Below are positions 14,159 to 22,940 of a stretch of DNA of 28,121 nt, piece after piece (the stretch's first letter is position 1; every line of letters starts with the position of its first letter). The stretch covers positions 1 to 28,121 of the forward strand of contig JAFUPG010000010.1 of assembly GCA_017481325.1 (NCBI GenBank), written 5' to 3'. The notes beneath the pieces are model-generated. The model was not told the origin of the DNA. It made no database searches and was given only the letters and a program-made list of their open reading frames with translations. This stretch comes from Oscillospiraceae bacterium. GTDB taxonomy: Bacteria; Bacillota_A; Clostridia; Oscillospirales; Oscillospiraceae. The position numbers and the translations under genes were made by a program.

Positions 14159-15895
14159 TTAGTTGCTGCCATCCACTATGGCCTGTACCTCGGCAGTGAT
14201 ATCCTCGCCGCCCAGGCTCTTCCATTGCTCCACAAAGTCGTCAAAATTCTCAATGGAGGAGGTGCCAATGATGGTCTCCATATAATACTGATTTTCGATC
14301 TTCAACAGGCTTGCCCAGAACAGTGCCATGCTCTCGGTAGAGTAGTGATAGGCCACGTCGATCTCCTTGCCGTTTTGATGGGCATTTGAGGCAATATAGC
14401 GGGACAGATACATGATCCAGCCCTCCGTATCCTCCACGGTGGGGTTGTCAAAATAGCGCTTGGCGCTCTCGATCATCTGCTTGTTATACTCGGTGGTATC
14501 CGCCGGAGTAACACCCTTCTCGATGTATCGGGCGGTGAGCTCGCCGATGCGGATCACGGCATCATCATACTCCAGATTGAAATGGCCGGTCATCATAACG
14601 GCGGTCCAGGTGGTGCCAGCCTCCAAAATGGGCTGTACTGCCTCGTAGCCCTCGGCATCGAAGCCACGCCACATATCAAACTCCACATTGGCCACCTTGA
14701 TCACCACCTCGGGATGCTCATAGCCCTTGCGGACACACAGAGCGCCGAAGTCGGAGCGGATCTCGGAGTAGGTAAACTCACCGGCATCGTTCACCGGGGC
14801 TTCCAGAACGATCCACTCGCCGGTGGGATTGTTAATGAGGAAATCCGTGGCTGCATAGGGCAGGTTCCAGGGATAGAAGCAGATGCCGCATTTGCCCGTA
14901 GAGATCATGCTCAGTGCATCGTTATAGTCACGGGTGGTAAACTGCGGGTCAATAATTCCCTCGGCATAGAGATAGGCCAGGTATGCAAGCCCCTCTTTTG
15001 CCTCGGGGGTGATAGAACCGTTGACCACCTTGCCGTTCTCATCAAAGATCCACTGCTGGGGATAGGCACCGAAGGAGGCCATAATGGGGTCCAGGCCGAA
15101 AGCGGTACCGGAAGAGCCTAGAGGATTCGCCTGAACCGCAATACCGATGGTATTGCCTGCGCCGTTGCCACCGGGATCCTTCTGCATAAACTGACGGGCA
15201 ACCTCCTCCAGCTCCTCACGGGTGGTGGGAGCCTCCAGCCCCAGGGCATCCAGCCAGTCCTTGCGGATCCACAGCAGAGAGTGCTGGTAGCCGTTATAGG
15301 TGCTGGGCAGCGCATAGAGCTCACCGTCAGAGATGTAGGGCTCAAAAATCTCGCCACCGAAGCTGGAATAGCAATCACGCATATATTCACCGGCGCAGTT
15401 GCGGAAGGCATTGGTCAGGGGCTCCAGCATATCGTTTTCCAGCAGCTCCTGATAGGTCATGTAATTATCCACCCAGAACACGTCAGGCAGATCGTCGGAG
15501 ACGATGCACATATCCAGCTTGGTGCCGTAGTCCGCAGACTGCCACTGCAGATCCATCTCCACATTGAGCTTCTCCTGGACAGCGGTAACAATGGGATTAT
15601 TGAGGGTGTCCATACCGGAGGGGAAGTTTGCGCCTACGTCCATGGGACGGGCAGTGGTGAAGACTACGGTCTCCTCATATCTGCCCAGAGGATCAGTGGC
15701 GGGGTTCGAGGGGTCTGCGGTGGAACGCAGGTCAATGGATGCGCCGATGGTGTCCTCACCGCTGGCCTCCACGGTGGAGGTCGGTGCGGTGGTGCCGCTG
15801 GGCTCCTCCTCCGGCTTTTCGCCGCAGGCGGTCAGAATGCTCAGCAGCAGAACAAAGGCCAGTAAAAGCGCCGGTAAATTCTTTCGAAGTTTCAT
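14159..15895 (-). CDS. ABC transporter extracellular solute-binding lipoprotein
   Basis: 578 residues. The lipoprotein signal ends in LSILTAC (Cys24), followed by an acidic/Thr-rich linker. The rest resembles long carbohydrate-type family-1 solute-binding proteins (DMQWQSADYG-like early segment, DLPDVFWVDNYMTYQELLENDMLEPL, LLWIRKDWLDALGLEAPTT, FYPWNLPYA). Such proteins deliver oligosaccharides or peptides to membrane permeases. It starts 12 bases after the six-module lipoprotein gene (AGGAGG upstream) and ends at a strong terminator, so the pair forms a two-gene unit with no permease or ATPase in the window. It must borrow permeases encoded elsewhere or act only in binding. The ligand is unknown; a glycan fragment is inferred from neighbours. 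Confidence 0.88.
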   Translation of the reverse strand: MKLRKNLPALLLAFVLLLSILTACGEKPEEEPSGTTAPTSTVEASGEDTIGASIDLRSTADPSNPATDPLGRYEETVVFTTARPMDVGANFPSGMDTLNNPIVTAVQEKLNVEMDLQWQSADYGTKLDMCIVSDDLPDVFWVDNYMTYQELLENDMLEPLTNAFRNCAGEYMRDCYSSFGGEIFEPYISDGELYALPSTYNGYQHSLLWIRKDWLDALGLEAPTTREELEEVARQFMQKDPGGNGAGNTIGIAVQANPLGSSGTAFGLDPIMASFGAYPQQWIFDENGKVVNGSITPEAKEGLAYLAYLYAEGIIDPQFTTRDYNDALSMISTGKCGICFYPWNLPYAATDFLINNPTGEWIVLEAPVNDAGEFTYSEIRSDFGALCVRKGYEHPEVVIKVANVEFDMWRGFDAEGYEAVQPILEAGTTWTAVMMTGHFNLEYDDAVIRIGELTARYIEKGVTPADTTEYNKQMIESAKRYFDNPTVEDTEGWIMYLSRYIASNAHQNGKEIDVAYHYSTESMALFWASLLKIENQYYMETIIGTSSIENFDDFVEQWKSLGGEDITAEVQAIVDGSN

Positions 15896-15907
15896 AATGT
15901 GCCTCCT

Positions 15908-18900
15908 TTAATATGTTTCAATGGAAATATCCCGGTATTTGACCTCGGAGCTGTAAGAGCCAAGCCCATAATACTGCACCGCAGCCGTGGCCTCCGGCAG
16001 GATCTCTGCCGTTCTTCCCGTCCAAAGGACAGTACCGCCGGCATCGGTAACTTGCAGTTGCCAGAGATTTTCCCCTGCCACATGCCGCAGGTTCAAAAGG
16101 ATCTCGTCGGTTCCAATGTTCATCCAATCCACATTCAGGATCGTAGACCAGCTGCCCTCATGATAGAGCTGCACCATAAGCATCAGGTTGTTCTGGCCGT
16201 CCAGCTTCATGGAGATCAGTCCCACAGGGCTGAGATCCGAGGCCGTCAGCACCACACGGGCAGTCGCTGTGCCGTCGCTGCCCTTTGCTCCGAAGAGAAT
16301 TCGGGCAGAAATGTCGTAGTTTTCCCCTAAAGGCTGTCCGGTACAGTAGGTAAACACATCCCCTTGCCCGTGAGCAACGATGCTGCCGTCAGCCAGATGG
16401 TAGATGCCGTCGGCGCTTGTCCAGCCCACCGGCTCCACCGTTTCTCCGTAATCGTTGCCCTGATCGGGATTTTCCTCCTCCCCTTCCGGAGGCTGCTCCG
16501 GCAGGACAGAGTCCGATGCGTAGGAATAAATCTCACTGAAGCGCACCGTGGAGTGATCCACGCCCAGTGCATAACCGGTCAGCTGCTGTGCCAGAGCGTA
16601 GGGAATGTCGCATTTTGCGGAGAAAATCTCCCGGCCGCTGTAGTCTGAGAGGGTCAAATACAGGTCGCCGCTGTTGTCAAGGCGCTGCAGATCCAGGTGG
16701 ATTCGGTTGTCCTTCACGCTGCGCCATGCGGTGTCCGTGATACACTCCTTCCAGCCGCCGTCCCAGTACTGCCCCACCACCATCAGATATCCGCTGACAG
16801 AGTATTTCAGGGAGAAAAGCACCAGCTGGCTGCTTCCCCTGTCCAGCAGCGCCAGACGCGCAGTGGAGACACCGTTCCCGTCAATGGAGCCATAGTGGAT
16901 ATCTGCTGTAATATGGAAGCCGTTGGAAATGGCCAAACTCTGATCTCTTGCAAATGCCGCATCGCCCTCGATGAGCAAAGAGCCGTCGGAGCGGTAGCTT
17001 GCACCTGTATCCAGAACCCAGCGATCTGTCTGGGCAGCTTGGGTCTCGGGCAGGGGCACCAGACCGAAGTCCTCAGGATTCTCCGGCTTGGTCGTTCTGC
17101 CGCTGAGAGTGCAGGACATATTGCTGAACTTTGCACCGGAGTTATCCACACCCAGGCTGTAGCCTGCGATCTGGGCAGAGAGTGCCTGGGGCAAATCCAT
17201 ATAGGCAGAATATACGCTGCGACCGGCAAAGTCCGTGATTTGCAGTTCCAGACGGTTGCTCTCCGGCGCACGGGAAAGGCGCAGGTGGACACGGTTATCC
17301 GTGACCTCTCGCCATTGGCCGTCGTTCAGGGGGCTGTGCCACTGGCCTGCGTGGTTATACTGTCCCACGGTCATCACATAGAAATTCTGAGCAAATTTCA
17401 CGGAAATCAGCACCAAAAGATTTCCTGCGCTGTCTGTCAGCGCCACACGGGGCGTGCTGCAGCCTGCGGCATCCAGATTGCCAAAGAGAATATCCGTTGT
17501 GATCTCAAAGCCATCCAGAATTTCCGTCTTCAGTTCGTGAGAGAAGACACCCTCCCGGGAGGAGAGGATCAAAGCTCCCTCGGTGTTGTAGGTGATGCCC
17601 TCACCCATGGACCAGCGATCGGTGGTGGCAGGCGTTCCTACATAGAGGCCGTACATAGTCTTCTGGGAGGGGTCCTTGGGCAGCTGTGCCCTGGGGCCCG
17701 TCAGATCCATGGTAATAGCGGAGAATTTTGTCTGGGAATTCATGGCGGCAAAGCCGATGAGCTTCATATTCTTCAGGGTGCTATCTTCCAGCGTGACCGT
17801 ATTTTCGTAAATCAGCTTGCCGCTGCCGCTCTCCCGGAGGCTCAAAGTAAAGCTGCCCTGTCCGTCACCGGAGAGGAAGAGCTCACTGCCGGGAGCGCCC
17901 GGTGTCCAGCCGGAGCGGATCAGATCCTCCCAGCCGTCGGTCTGCGGAATGTAGCTCTGAAGCTGGATGTCATAAGCGCCGCCGGCAGGATTGTAGCTCA
18001 GGGAGAGCAGAGCGGCATAACGCTTGTCTGTGGTGGAGAAGGAAATTCGCAGACCGGCCGATTCGGCATAATAGGTACCGAAATTCAGCTGGGTGGAGCA
18101 GCTCCAGGCACCGGAGATGGTATTTTTCACATAATAGCAATACTCCTCACCCTTGGAGTTGATGATCAGCGCATCCTTACCCTCCTCCCGGAAATACACG
18201 GCATTGCGGCTCAGTTCCCAATCGGAAGTCCGCTGTCCCTCCGGCACCTCCAGCACGGACACGTGAGGATAGACCTTCTCTGCCATGGAGGGCATGATGT
18301 CCTCGTTGGCGCTCTCTGTCATGCCAAAGCCGCCGAAACGCAGCTGGGAGGCAAAAACCGCACAGCCATAATGACGGTAGTTTGCCATCTGCTCCGGGCG
18401 CATCTCGTCGGAGAAGGTGGAGTAGATCAAATCCACACCGTCATAGAGGAACACCGCCAGCCGGTTGATCCCCGCATACTTGGCGATCTCTACTCGCACG
18501 GTTCGTGAAGAGACCTCGATCCAGCCCATGGAGGTAGCGGTGGTGACCCAACTGCCGCCATCCAGATCCTGAACCGTAAGATTCACCGACTTATTGGTAT
18601 AATTTATGGTAACCAGACCGTAAATGGGTGCATCGATCCCCGCCTCGGGGCCAAAGATAAAGCGTGCACAGCCCACCTCACGGCTGCTTCTGCCGTATTC
18701 CGCGCTGAAGGACAGGGTCCATTCGTCACCCAGGGTATTGATAGCGTTCCAGGCATAGTGCTGCTTCTCGCCCTCAATGACCAAGGCGGATTTGCCATCC
18801 AGAAGATTATGTACAGCGCCTTCTCCCAGGATCCACTCCTCCGTGGGCACATTTTCCTCCGCCTCAAAGATACCGTCAATGGGACGATCTGTGTCTACGG

Positions 18901-19579
18901 TCTTCTTCTCCGCCTGAACGGAGAAATCCGAGAAGCTGCCCTGGGTATGTTCCACCTGCAGACCGGGTCTGGTCATGGCGGAAAAGGTGGCATTTTCAAT
19001 AGAGCGGCTCTGAAGGCTGTGCAGCTCCTGTCCATTCTGAGACAGGGTCACGGTAAGCCGTTTGATGTCCACCCTTCGTTCCACCTTCAAATTCAGCGGA
19101 AGGGACGGGTCATATTCCGTAGGTGCTTCGTCGGAAAGGATCTCCTTTTGACCGTACCGGGTCTGCACCCAACCGGAAAGCCATACCTTCCCACCAGCCA
19201 GTTCTGCCGTCAGAGACAGCAATATCTCGCCTGCCTCGTCGGTGAAGATCAGACCCATTTTGTCACTCTCCCCACTGGGCTGGGTCACCTGCAGATTCAC
19301 CCACACCGACCACTGATCCAGAAGGCGGAAAAACGTGTTCCGGGCGGTAGATGCTCCGGCAGCACTGACCGAAAGGATCTCGTCGCCGTTTTTCTCACGC
19401 AAAATACTCCATTCCCCCGTCAGCTCCCAGTTCCCGTCGGTACGGGGCGTGGTATCGCCGGGAATCAGCTCCGAGGGTGCTTCCTCCGACGGCTGGTCAG
19501 GGCTCTTTCCGCCACCGCAGGCCGCCAGGGAAACCAACAGCGCTGCCGCCAATAAAAAACTCAAAAGCCGTTTTTTCAT
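15908..19579 (-). CDS. Large lipoprotein of six lectin-like beta-sandwich modules
   Basis: 1223 residues from the ATG at 19579 (GGAGG eight bases upstream; a start eight codons earlier has no site). The lipoprotein signal ends in LVSLAAC (Cys21), followed by an acidic Pro-rich linker. The remainder is six modules of about 170-200 residues at roughly 38-215, 235-435, 440-635, 640-835, 850-1035 and 1055-1223. Each opens near a W-containing strand (DRWSMGEG, DRWVLDTG, SDWELSRN) and ends in a F(S)(D/E)(I/F)-type strand. Modules 4-6 are most alike (IHYGSIDGNGVSTARLAL versus ILFGNLDAAGCSTPRVAL). This resembles concanavalin-A-like/LamG sandwich domains, but I could not name a family. No catalytic motif was seen. 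It probably captures a polymer at the membrane and passes it to the co-transcribed solute-binding protein (inferred). Confidence 0.85.
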   Translation of the reverse strand: MKKRLLSFLLAAALLVSLAACGGGKSPDQPSEEAPSELIPGDTTPRTDGNWELTGEWSILREKNGDEILSVSAAGASTARNTFFRLLDQWSVWVNLQVTQPSGESDKMGLIFTDEAGEILLSLTAELAGGKVWLSGWVQTRYGQKEILSDEAPTEYDPSLPLNLKVERRVDIKRLTVTLSQNGQELHSLQSRSIENATFSAMTRPGLQVEHTQGSFSDFSVQAEKKTVDTDRPIDGIFEAEENVPTEEWILGEGAVHNLLDGKSALVIEGEKQHYAWNAINTLGDEWTLSFSAEYGRSSREVGCARFIFGPEAGIDAPIYGLVTINYTNKSVNLTVQDLDGGSWVTTATSMGWIEVSSRTVRVEIAKYAGINRLAVFLYDGVDLIYSTFSDEMRPEQMANYRHYGCAVFASQLRFGGFGMTESANEDIMPSMAEKVYPHVSVLEVPEGQRTSDWELSRNAVYFREEGKDALIINSKGEEYCYYVKNTISGAWSCSTQLNFGTYYAESAGLRISFSTTDKRYAALLSLSYNPAGGAYDIQLQSYIPQTDGWEDLIRSGWTPGAPGSELFLSGDGQGSFTLSLRESGSGKLIYENTVTLEDSTLKNMKLIGFAAMNSQTKFSAITMDLTGPRAQLPKDPSQKTMYGLYVGTPATTDRWSMGEGITYNTEGALILSSREGVFSHELKTEILDGFEITTDILFGNLDAAGCSTPRVALTDSAGNLLVLISVKFAQNFYVMTVGQYNHAGQWHSPLNDGQWREVTDNRVHLRLSRAPESNRLELQITDFAGRSVYSAYMDLPQALSAQIAGYSLGVDNSGAKFSNMSCTLSGRTTKPENPEDFGLVPLPETQAAQTDRWVLDTGASYRSDGSLLIEGDAAFARDQSLAISNGFHITADIHYGSIDGNGVSTARLALLDRGSSQLVLFSLKYSVSGYLMVVGQYWDGGWKECITDTAWRSVKDNRIHLDLQRLDNSGDLYLTLSDYSGREIFSAKCDIPYALAQQLTGYALGVDHSTVRFSEIYSYASDSVLPEQPPEGEEENPDQGNDYGETVEPVGWTSADGIYHLADGSIVAHGQGDVFTYCTGQPLGENYDISARILFGAKGSDGTATARVVLTASDLSPVGLISMKLDGQNNLMLMVQLYHEGSWSTILNVDWMNIGTDEILLNLRHVAGENLWQLQVTDAGGTVLWTGRTAEILPEATAAVQYYGLGSYSSEVKYRDISIETY

Positions 19580-19634
19580 CCCATAGCCTCCATGTTTTCT
19601 CAATTTACAATCTTATCATACCGCACGCCCTCTT

Positions 19635-19742
19635 CTTTGTATTGTAAAGAATTTCGATTTTTGGTAGTTTCAGCGGAAATGGAAATATATTTAAAATAAA
19701 GGCGAGGAATTGACAATATTTCGAAATGTTTTACAATACAAG
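19635..19742. promoter_or_regulatory. Divergent inverted-repeat control region
   Basis: Two near-identical arms face each other: 19635-19656 (CTTTGTATTGTAAAGAATTTCG, minus-facing) and 19722-19742, whose reverse complement is CTTGTATTGTAAAACATTTC plus G. Each arm contains TACAAT in the position of a -10 for the gene on its own side. The symmetry suggests that the six-module lipoprotein and MT2 operons share one regulator. Which regulator (AraC, PocR/AraC or other) is unknown. Confidence 0.6.
19710..19737 (+). promoter_or_regulatory. Sigma-70-type promoter of the MT2 operon
   Basis: TTGACA (19710-19715), a 16-bp spacer and TACAAT (19732-19737) lie 57 bases before the start codon at 19795. This is the best promoter match in the window. 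The -10 lies inside the right arm of the inverted repeat, so a bound repressor would occlude it. Confidence 0.8.
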
Positions 19743-19794
19743 TGCTGTTGCAGTCGGTATACTAAATGTATATTGTATATAAGGAGGCTCCCAT

Positions 19795-20799
19795 ATGAAC
19801 ATTCGAGCTTTTCTTCAGCAGGCTGCCGGTGGAGCGGAAGGGCGCAAAGCCATCCCTGTGCTGTCCTTTCCTGCGGTGCAAAAATTGAATATTTCTGTCA
19901 AGGAGCTACTGCTCAGCCCCGAGCTTCAGGCGGAGGCCATGGCTTGCATTGCCTGCGAGACCGACAGTGCCGCTGCCGTCAGCCTGATGGATTTATCTGT
20001 AGAGGCAGAGGCGCTGGGCGCTGAGGTGCGCTATTTTGAAGACGAGGTGCCCACGGTCACGGGACAGAGCGTCACTACTGCCTCTGAAGCGGAGGCGCTG
20101 CAGCTTCCCCCGGTGGCGCAGTGCCGCACCGCACTCTGTGTAGAGGCCATATCCCTGGCAAAGGAGCGGATCACAAATAAGCCTGTTTTCGCAGGCATGA
20201 CCGGCCCCTTCTCTCTGGCAGGCCGTCTGATGGGTGTGACAGAGATTCTCTACGTCTGCTTTGACGAGCCGGAAACCGTACATACCGTCCTGCGAAAGGC
20301 CACGGACTTCCTTCTTGCCTACGGCAGAGCCCTGAAGGCCGCAGGTGCCGACGGCATTTTGCTTGCCGAGCCTCTGGCAGGCATCCTCAGCCCCACCATG
20401 GCGGCGGAGTTCTCAGTGCCCTACGTTAAAACCCTGGTGGAGGCACTGCAGGAGGACAGCTTCGCCCTGATCTACCATAACTGCGGCAATTCCGCCTGCG
20501 ATATGCTGCCTGAGATCTTCTCCCAGGGCGCCATGGCCTACCATTTCGGCAATTCCGCCGATATGGCCGCTGTTATGGCATTTGCCCCGACGGATACCGT
20601 CTGCATGGGCAATATTGACCCCGCCGCTCATTTCACCACCGGCACAGCCCAATCCATGGAGCAGGCGGTGAAGGAACTGCTGGATCGCTGCGGCGGCTAC
20701 CGTAATTTCCTGCTCTCCTCCGGCTGCGACATTCCGCCCCACGCCCGCTGGGAGAATATTGAAGCCTTCTTTGCCGCTCTGAAAGCCTATGAAAACTGA
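19795..20799 (+). CDS. MtaA/MtbA-like corrinoid:cofactor methyltransferase, MT2 candidate
   Basis: 334 residues of the URO-D fold. The full zinc-ligand set of the MtaA/MtbA branch is present: HNCGN (His228, Cys230) and SSGCDIPP (Cys311). N-terminal VLSFPAVQKLNISVKELL and FAGMTGPFSLAGRLMG are also typical of this branch. Such enzymes take the methyl group from a methylated corrinoid protein and pass it to a thiol cofactor or tetrahydrofolate; in a clostridium tetrahydrofolate is the more likely acceptor (inferred). It is the first gene of a three-gene plus-strand operon with a strong promoter at 19710 and AAGGAGG before the ATG. The DUF2284 gene overlaps its end by 11 bases. It is presumably the partner of the corrinoid protein at 9733-10365. 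Confidence 0.9.
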   Translation: MNIRAFLQQAAGGAEGRKAIPVLSFPAVQKLNISVKELLLSPELQAEAMACIACETDSAAAVSLMDLSVEAEALGAEVRYFEDEVPTVTGQSVTTASEAEALQLPPVAQCRTALCVEAISLAKERITNKPVFAGMTGPFSLAGRLMGVTEILYVCFDEPETVHTVLRKATDFLLAYGRALKAAGADGILLAEPLAGILSPTMAAEFSVPYVKTLVEALQEDSFALIYHNCGNSACDMLPEIFSQGAMAYHFGNSADMAAVMAFAPTDTVCMGNIDPAAHFTTGTAQSMEQAVKELLDRCGGYRNFLLSSGCDIPPHARWENIEAFFAALKAYEN

Positions 20800-21331
20800 G
20801 GCTCTGTGCCGACTTGCCCTGGCACTGGGGGCGGCAAAAGCGAGGGTATTGCAGTGCAAGGATCTGGTGCTGTCCCGGGAGTTTCGGGCAATCTGCGAGA
20901 AAAATCAGTGCGGAAAATTCGGTCGTTGCTGGATGTGCCCTCCGGACTGCGGTGACATCGACACGCTCATGGCGCAGCTGCAAAACTACAGCGCTGTTCT
21001 CTGGTATCAGAGCATCCACCCCTTGGAGGACTCTTTTGACATAGAGGGCATGCTTCGTGCTGCCCGGGCACATAGCCGCCTGTCCCTTTCCATTCGGAGG
21101 GAAAGCAGAGCGTTGCTGCCCCGGGACTGCCTGTATCTCAGCTCCGGCGGCTGTCAGCTCTGCCCCGTCTGTGCCAGACAGACCGGAGAAGCCTGCCGTT
21201 TCCCCGGTGAGGCCATGCCCTCGCTGGAGGCCTACGGCATTGATGTCTATCAGACCACTGCTCCTACAGAGCTATCCTATATCAATGGAAAAAACACCGT
21301 CACCTTCTTCGGTGCGGTGCTTTGGAGGTAG
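20789..21331 (+). CDS. DUF2284 cysteine-rich predicted metal-binding protein
   Basis: 180 residues. Two cysteine clusters are visible: C36, C41, C47, C50, C54 (CGKFGRCWMCPPDCG) and C122, C125, C128, C136 (GGCQLCPVCARQTGEAC). This spacing is characteristic of DUF2284 proteins, thought to bind iron-sulfur clusters or another metal. They are often found near corrinoid methyltransferase genes, but their function is unproven. A role in electron delivery to the corrinoid activase encoded next is plausible. The start codon lies inside the end of the MT2 gene (11-base overlap) and the activase begins seven bases after the stop, so the three genes are translationally coupled. It is cytoplasmic, with no signal peptide. 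Confidence 0.87.
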   Translation: MKTEALCRLALALGAAKARVLQCKDLVLSREFRAICEKNQCGKFGRCWMCPPDCGDIDTLMAQLQNYSAVLWYQSIHPLEDSFDIEGMLRAARAHSRLSLSIRRESRALLPRDCLYLSSGGCQLCPVCARQTGEACRFPGEAMPSLEAYGIDVYQTTAPTELSYINGKNTVTFFGAVLWR

Positions 21332-21338
21332 CCTACCC

Positions 21339-22814
21339 ATGGGTAAACTCACAGTATTTCGAGGTAAAGAGCGTTTCGACCTGACCTTTGAAGGCCAACC
21401 CACGGTGCACAGCCTGTTGGAGCAGGCCGGTCTTGCACCTTCCCGTCCCTGCGGGGGCGCAGGCCGCTGCGGTAAGTGCGCCCTACGGCTGGAGGGCGCT
21501 ATCTCGCCGCCCGATGAACAGGAACTATTCCACGGCGCTCGTCTTTCCTGCCGTGCACGGCTTCTGGGGAATGCCACCGCATGGCTGAACAGCTTTTCTC
21601 TTGCCCAAATCGAGAGCGCTCCCCTTTCCGACCTTCCGCCTCTGCAACCCATGGCAGGAGCCTTGGGCATGGCCGTAGACATCGGCACCACCACGGTGGT
21701 CTCCCGGCTCTATGACCTCAGAAGCGGCAGACTCCTGGCCCAAGCCCAGGGAGAAAACCCCCAGAGCCGCATCTCCTCCGATGTTATGGGGCGGATCAGT
21801 GCCGCCGAAGCCGGGGATTTGTCACGACTACAGGAGCAGATCCTGCGCTGCCTGGAAGAGCAGCAAAACCGCTGTCTGGCCCTTGCCGGATTGCAGCAAA
21901 GGCCGGAGTCCCTTGTGCTCACGGGCAACACCACCATGCTCTATCTGCTCACCGGGCGAGATCCGAAGTGCCTTGCACGGCTGCCCTTTCAAGCGGATTG
22001 CCTCTTTGATCTGGAACTGCCTTTTGGCAGTGCAATGGCCTATCTTCCCCCCTGTATCAGTGCCTTTGTGGGAGCGGATATCAGCTGCGCTCTCCTTGCC
22101 GCCGGTCTGTGCGAAAAACAGGAGACTGCCCTGTTCTGCGACATCGGCACCAACGGAGAGATTGCCCTTTGGAGAGATGGCATGCTATATGTCACCGCCA
22201 CCGCCGCAGGCCCTGCCTTTGAGGGTGCCGGAATCTCCTGTGGCTGCGGCAGTATTCCCGGTGCCGTCTGCGCCGTAGCTGTGGAGCAAGGCGAGATGCG
22301 CATAACAACCATCTCGGATGCCCCACCTGTGGGGCTCTGCGGTTCCGGCCTTCTTGACGCTCTGGCCATTGCCCTATCCCTTGGAAAAATCGACGAAACC
22401 GGTGCTTTCACTGAGGGCTGTGAAGCTCTGCCCCTCTGCCCTGACGTTGTACTGCAGCAAGAAGACATTCGTGCCGCCCAATTAGCCAAGGCCGCCATCG
22501 CCGCAGGAATCGATACCCTTCTCGACCACGCAGATCTTCAACCGGAGCAGATCGACCGTTTCTATATATCCGGCGGCTTTGGCAGCCGCCTGAACATAAA
22601 TTCTGCCGTTGCCATTGGTCTGTTTCCCAAGGCGCTGGCTGACCGGGTGGAAATCCTGGGCAATGCCGCCCTGAGCGGTGCCTGTCAAACACTTCTGCAA
22701 GGCAAAAGCCGGGAAAAGCTCCGTGCGATCGTCCAAAAAGCAAAAGCCATCAACCTTGCCGCCGACCCCCGGTTCAATGAGCGCTACATCGAGCAGATGT
22801 ATTTTCCCCTATGA
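21339..22814 (+). CDS. 2Fe-2S/ASKHA-type reductive activator of corrinoid proteins (RamA/RACo-like)
   Basis: 491 residues from the ATG at 21339; GGAGG lies at 21324-21328 within the end of the DUF2284 gene, whereas a longer upstream reading would run through that gene. The N-terminal 2Fe-2S ferredoxin domain has Cys38, Cys44, Cys47 and Cys71 (CGGAGRCGKC ... LSCRAR). From about residue 108 an ASKHA-type ATPase follows: MAVDIGTTTVV, CDIGTNGEIAL, GPAFEGAGISCGCG and YISGGFGSRLNI. These proteins use ATP to reduce accidentally oxidised Co(II) corrinoid protein back to active Co(I). This completes the methyl-transfer set together with MT1, the corrinoid protein and MT2. Compared with the archaeal RamA type, the 2Fe-2S domain is at the N-terminus, as in bacterial activators. 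A hairpin terminator follows at 22941. Confidence 0.92.
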   Translation: MGKLTVFRGKERFDLTFEGQPTVHSLLEQAGLAPSRPCGGAGRCGKCALRLEGAISPPDEQELFHGARLSCRARLLGNATAWLNSFSLAQIESAPLSDLPPLQPMAGALGMAVDIGTTTVVSRLYDLRSGRLLAQAQGENPQSRISSDVMGRISAAEAGDLSRLQEQILRCLEEQQNRCLALAGLQQRPESLVLTGNTTMLYLLTGRDPKCLARLPFQADCLFDLELPFGSAMAYLPPCISAFVGADISCALLAAGLCEKQETALFCDIGTNGEIALWRDGMLYVTATAAGPAFEGAGISCGCGSIPGAVCAVAVEQGEMRITTISDAPPVGLCGSGLLDALAIALSLGKIDETGAFTEGCEALPLCPDVVLQQEDIRAAQLAKAAIAAGIDTLLDHADLQPEQIDRFYISGGFGSRLNINSAVAIGLFPKALADRVEILGNAALSGACQTLLQGKSREKLRAIVQKAKAINLAADPRFNERYIEQMYFPL

Positions 22815-22885
22815 TCATTGGACTTACGGACAGCACAACCAAATATTGCAAAGATCAGCATAGTCGTTGATTAAATCCTGCCACC

Positions 22886-22930
22886 GGGAAATGCCCAAAA
22901 TGCGACTTTTCCCACCGGTTTGAATCCGGT
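22886..22930 (+). other. Two small hairpins, the second tRNA T-arm-like
   Basis: GGGAAA (22886-22891) can pair with TTTCCC (22908-22913). Directly after it, ACCGG-TTTGAAT-CCGGT (22914-22930) forms a 5-bp stem with a 7-base loop like a tRNA T-arm, but position 56 is T, not C, and no matching acceptor or anticodon arm is found. It may be a 3' untranslated structure or a decayed tRNA piece. The rest of 22815-22885 shows nothing recognisable. Confidence 0.3.
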
Positions 22931-22940
22931 AACTCATAAC

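Noticed and set aside
16697..18508. Plus-strand open frame of 603 codons opposite the six-module lipoprotein
   Set aside because: The repeated module structure and lipoprotein signal on the minus strand are convincing; the opposite frame has no family features or translation start.
21057..21338. Extended N-terminus for the corrinoid activase
   Set aside because: The extension lies within the DUF2284 gene in another frame. The ATG at 21339 has a well-placed GGAGG and starts directly at the ferredoxin domain.
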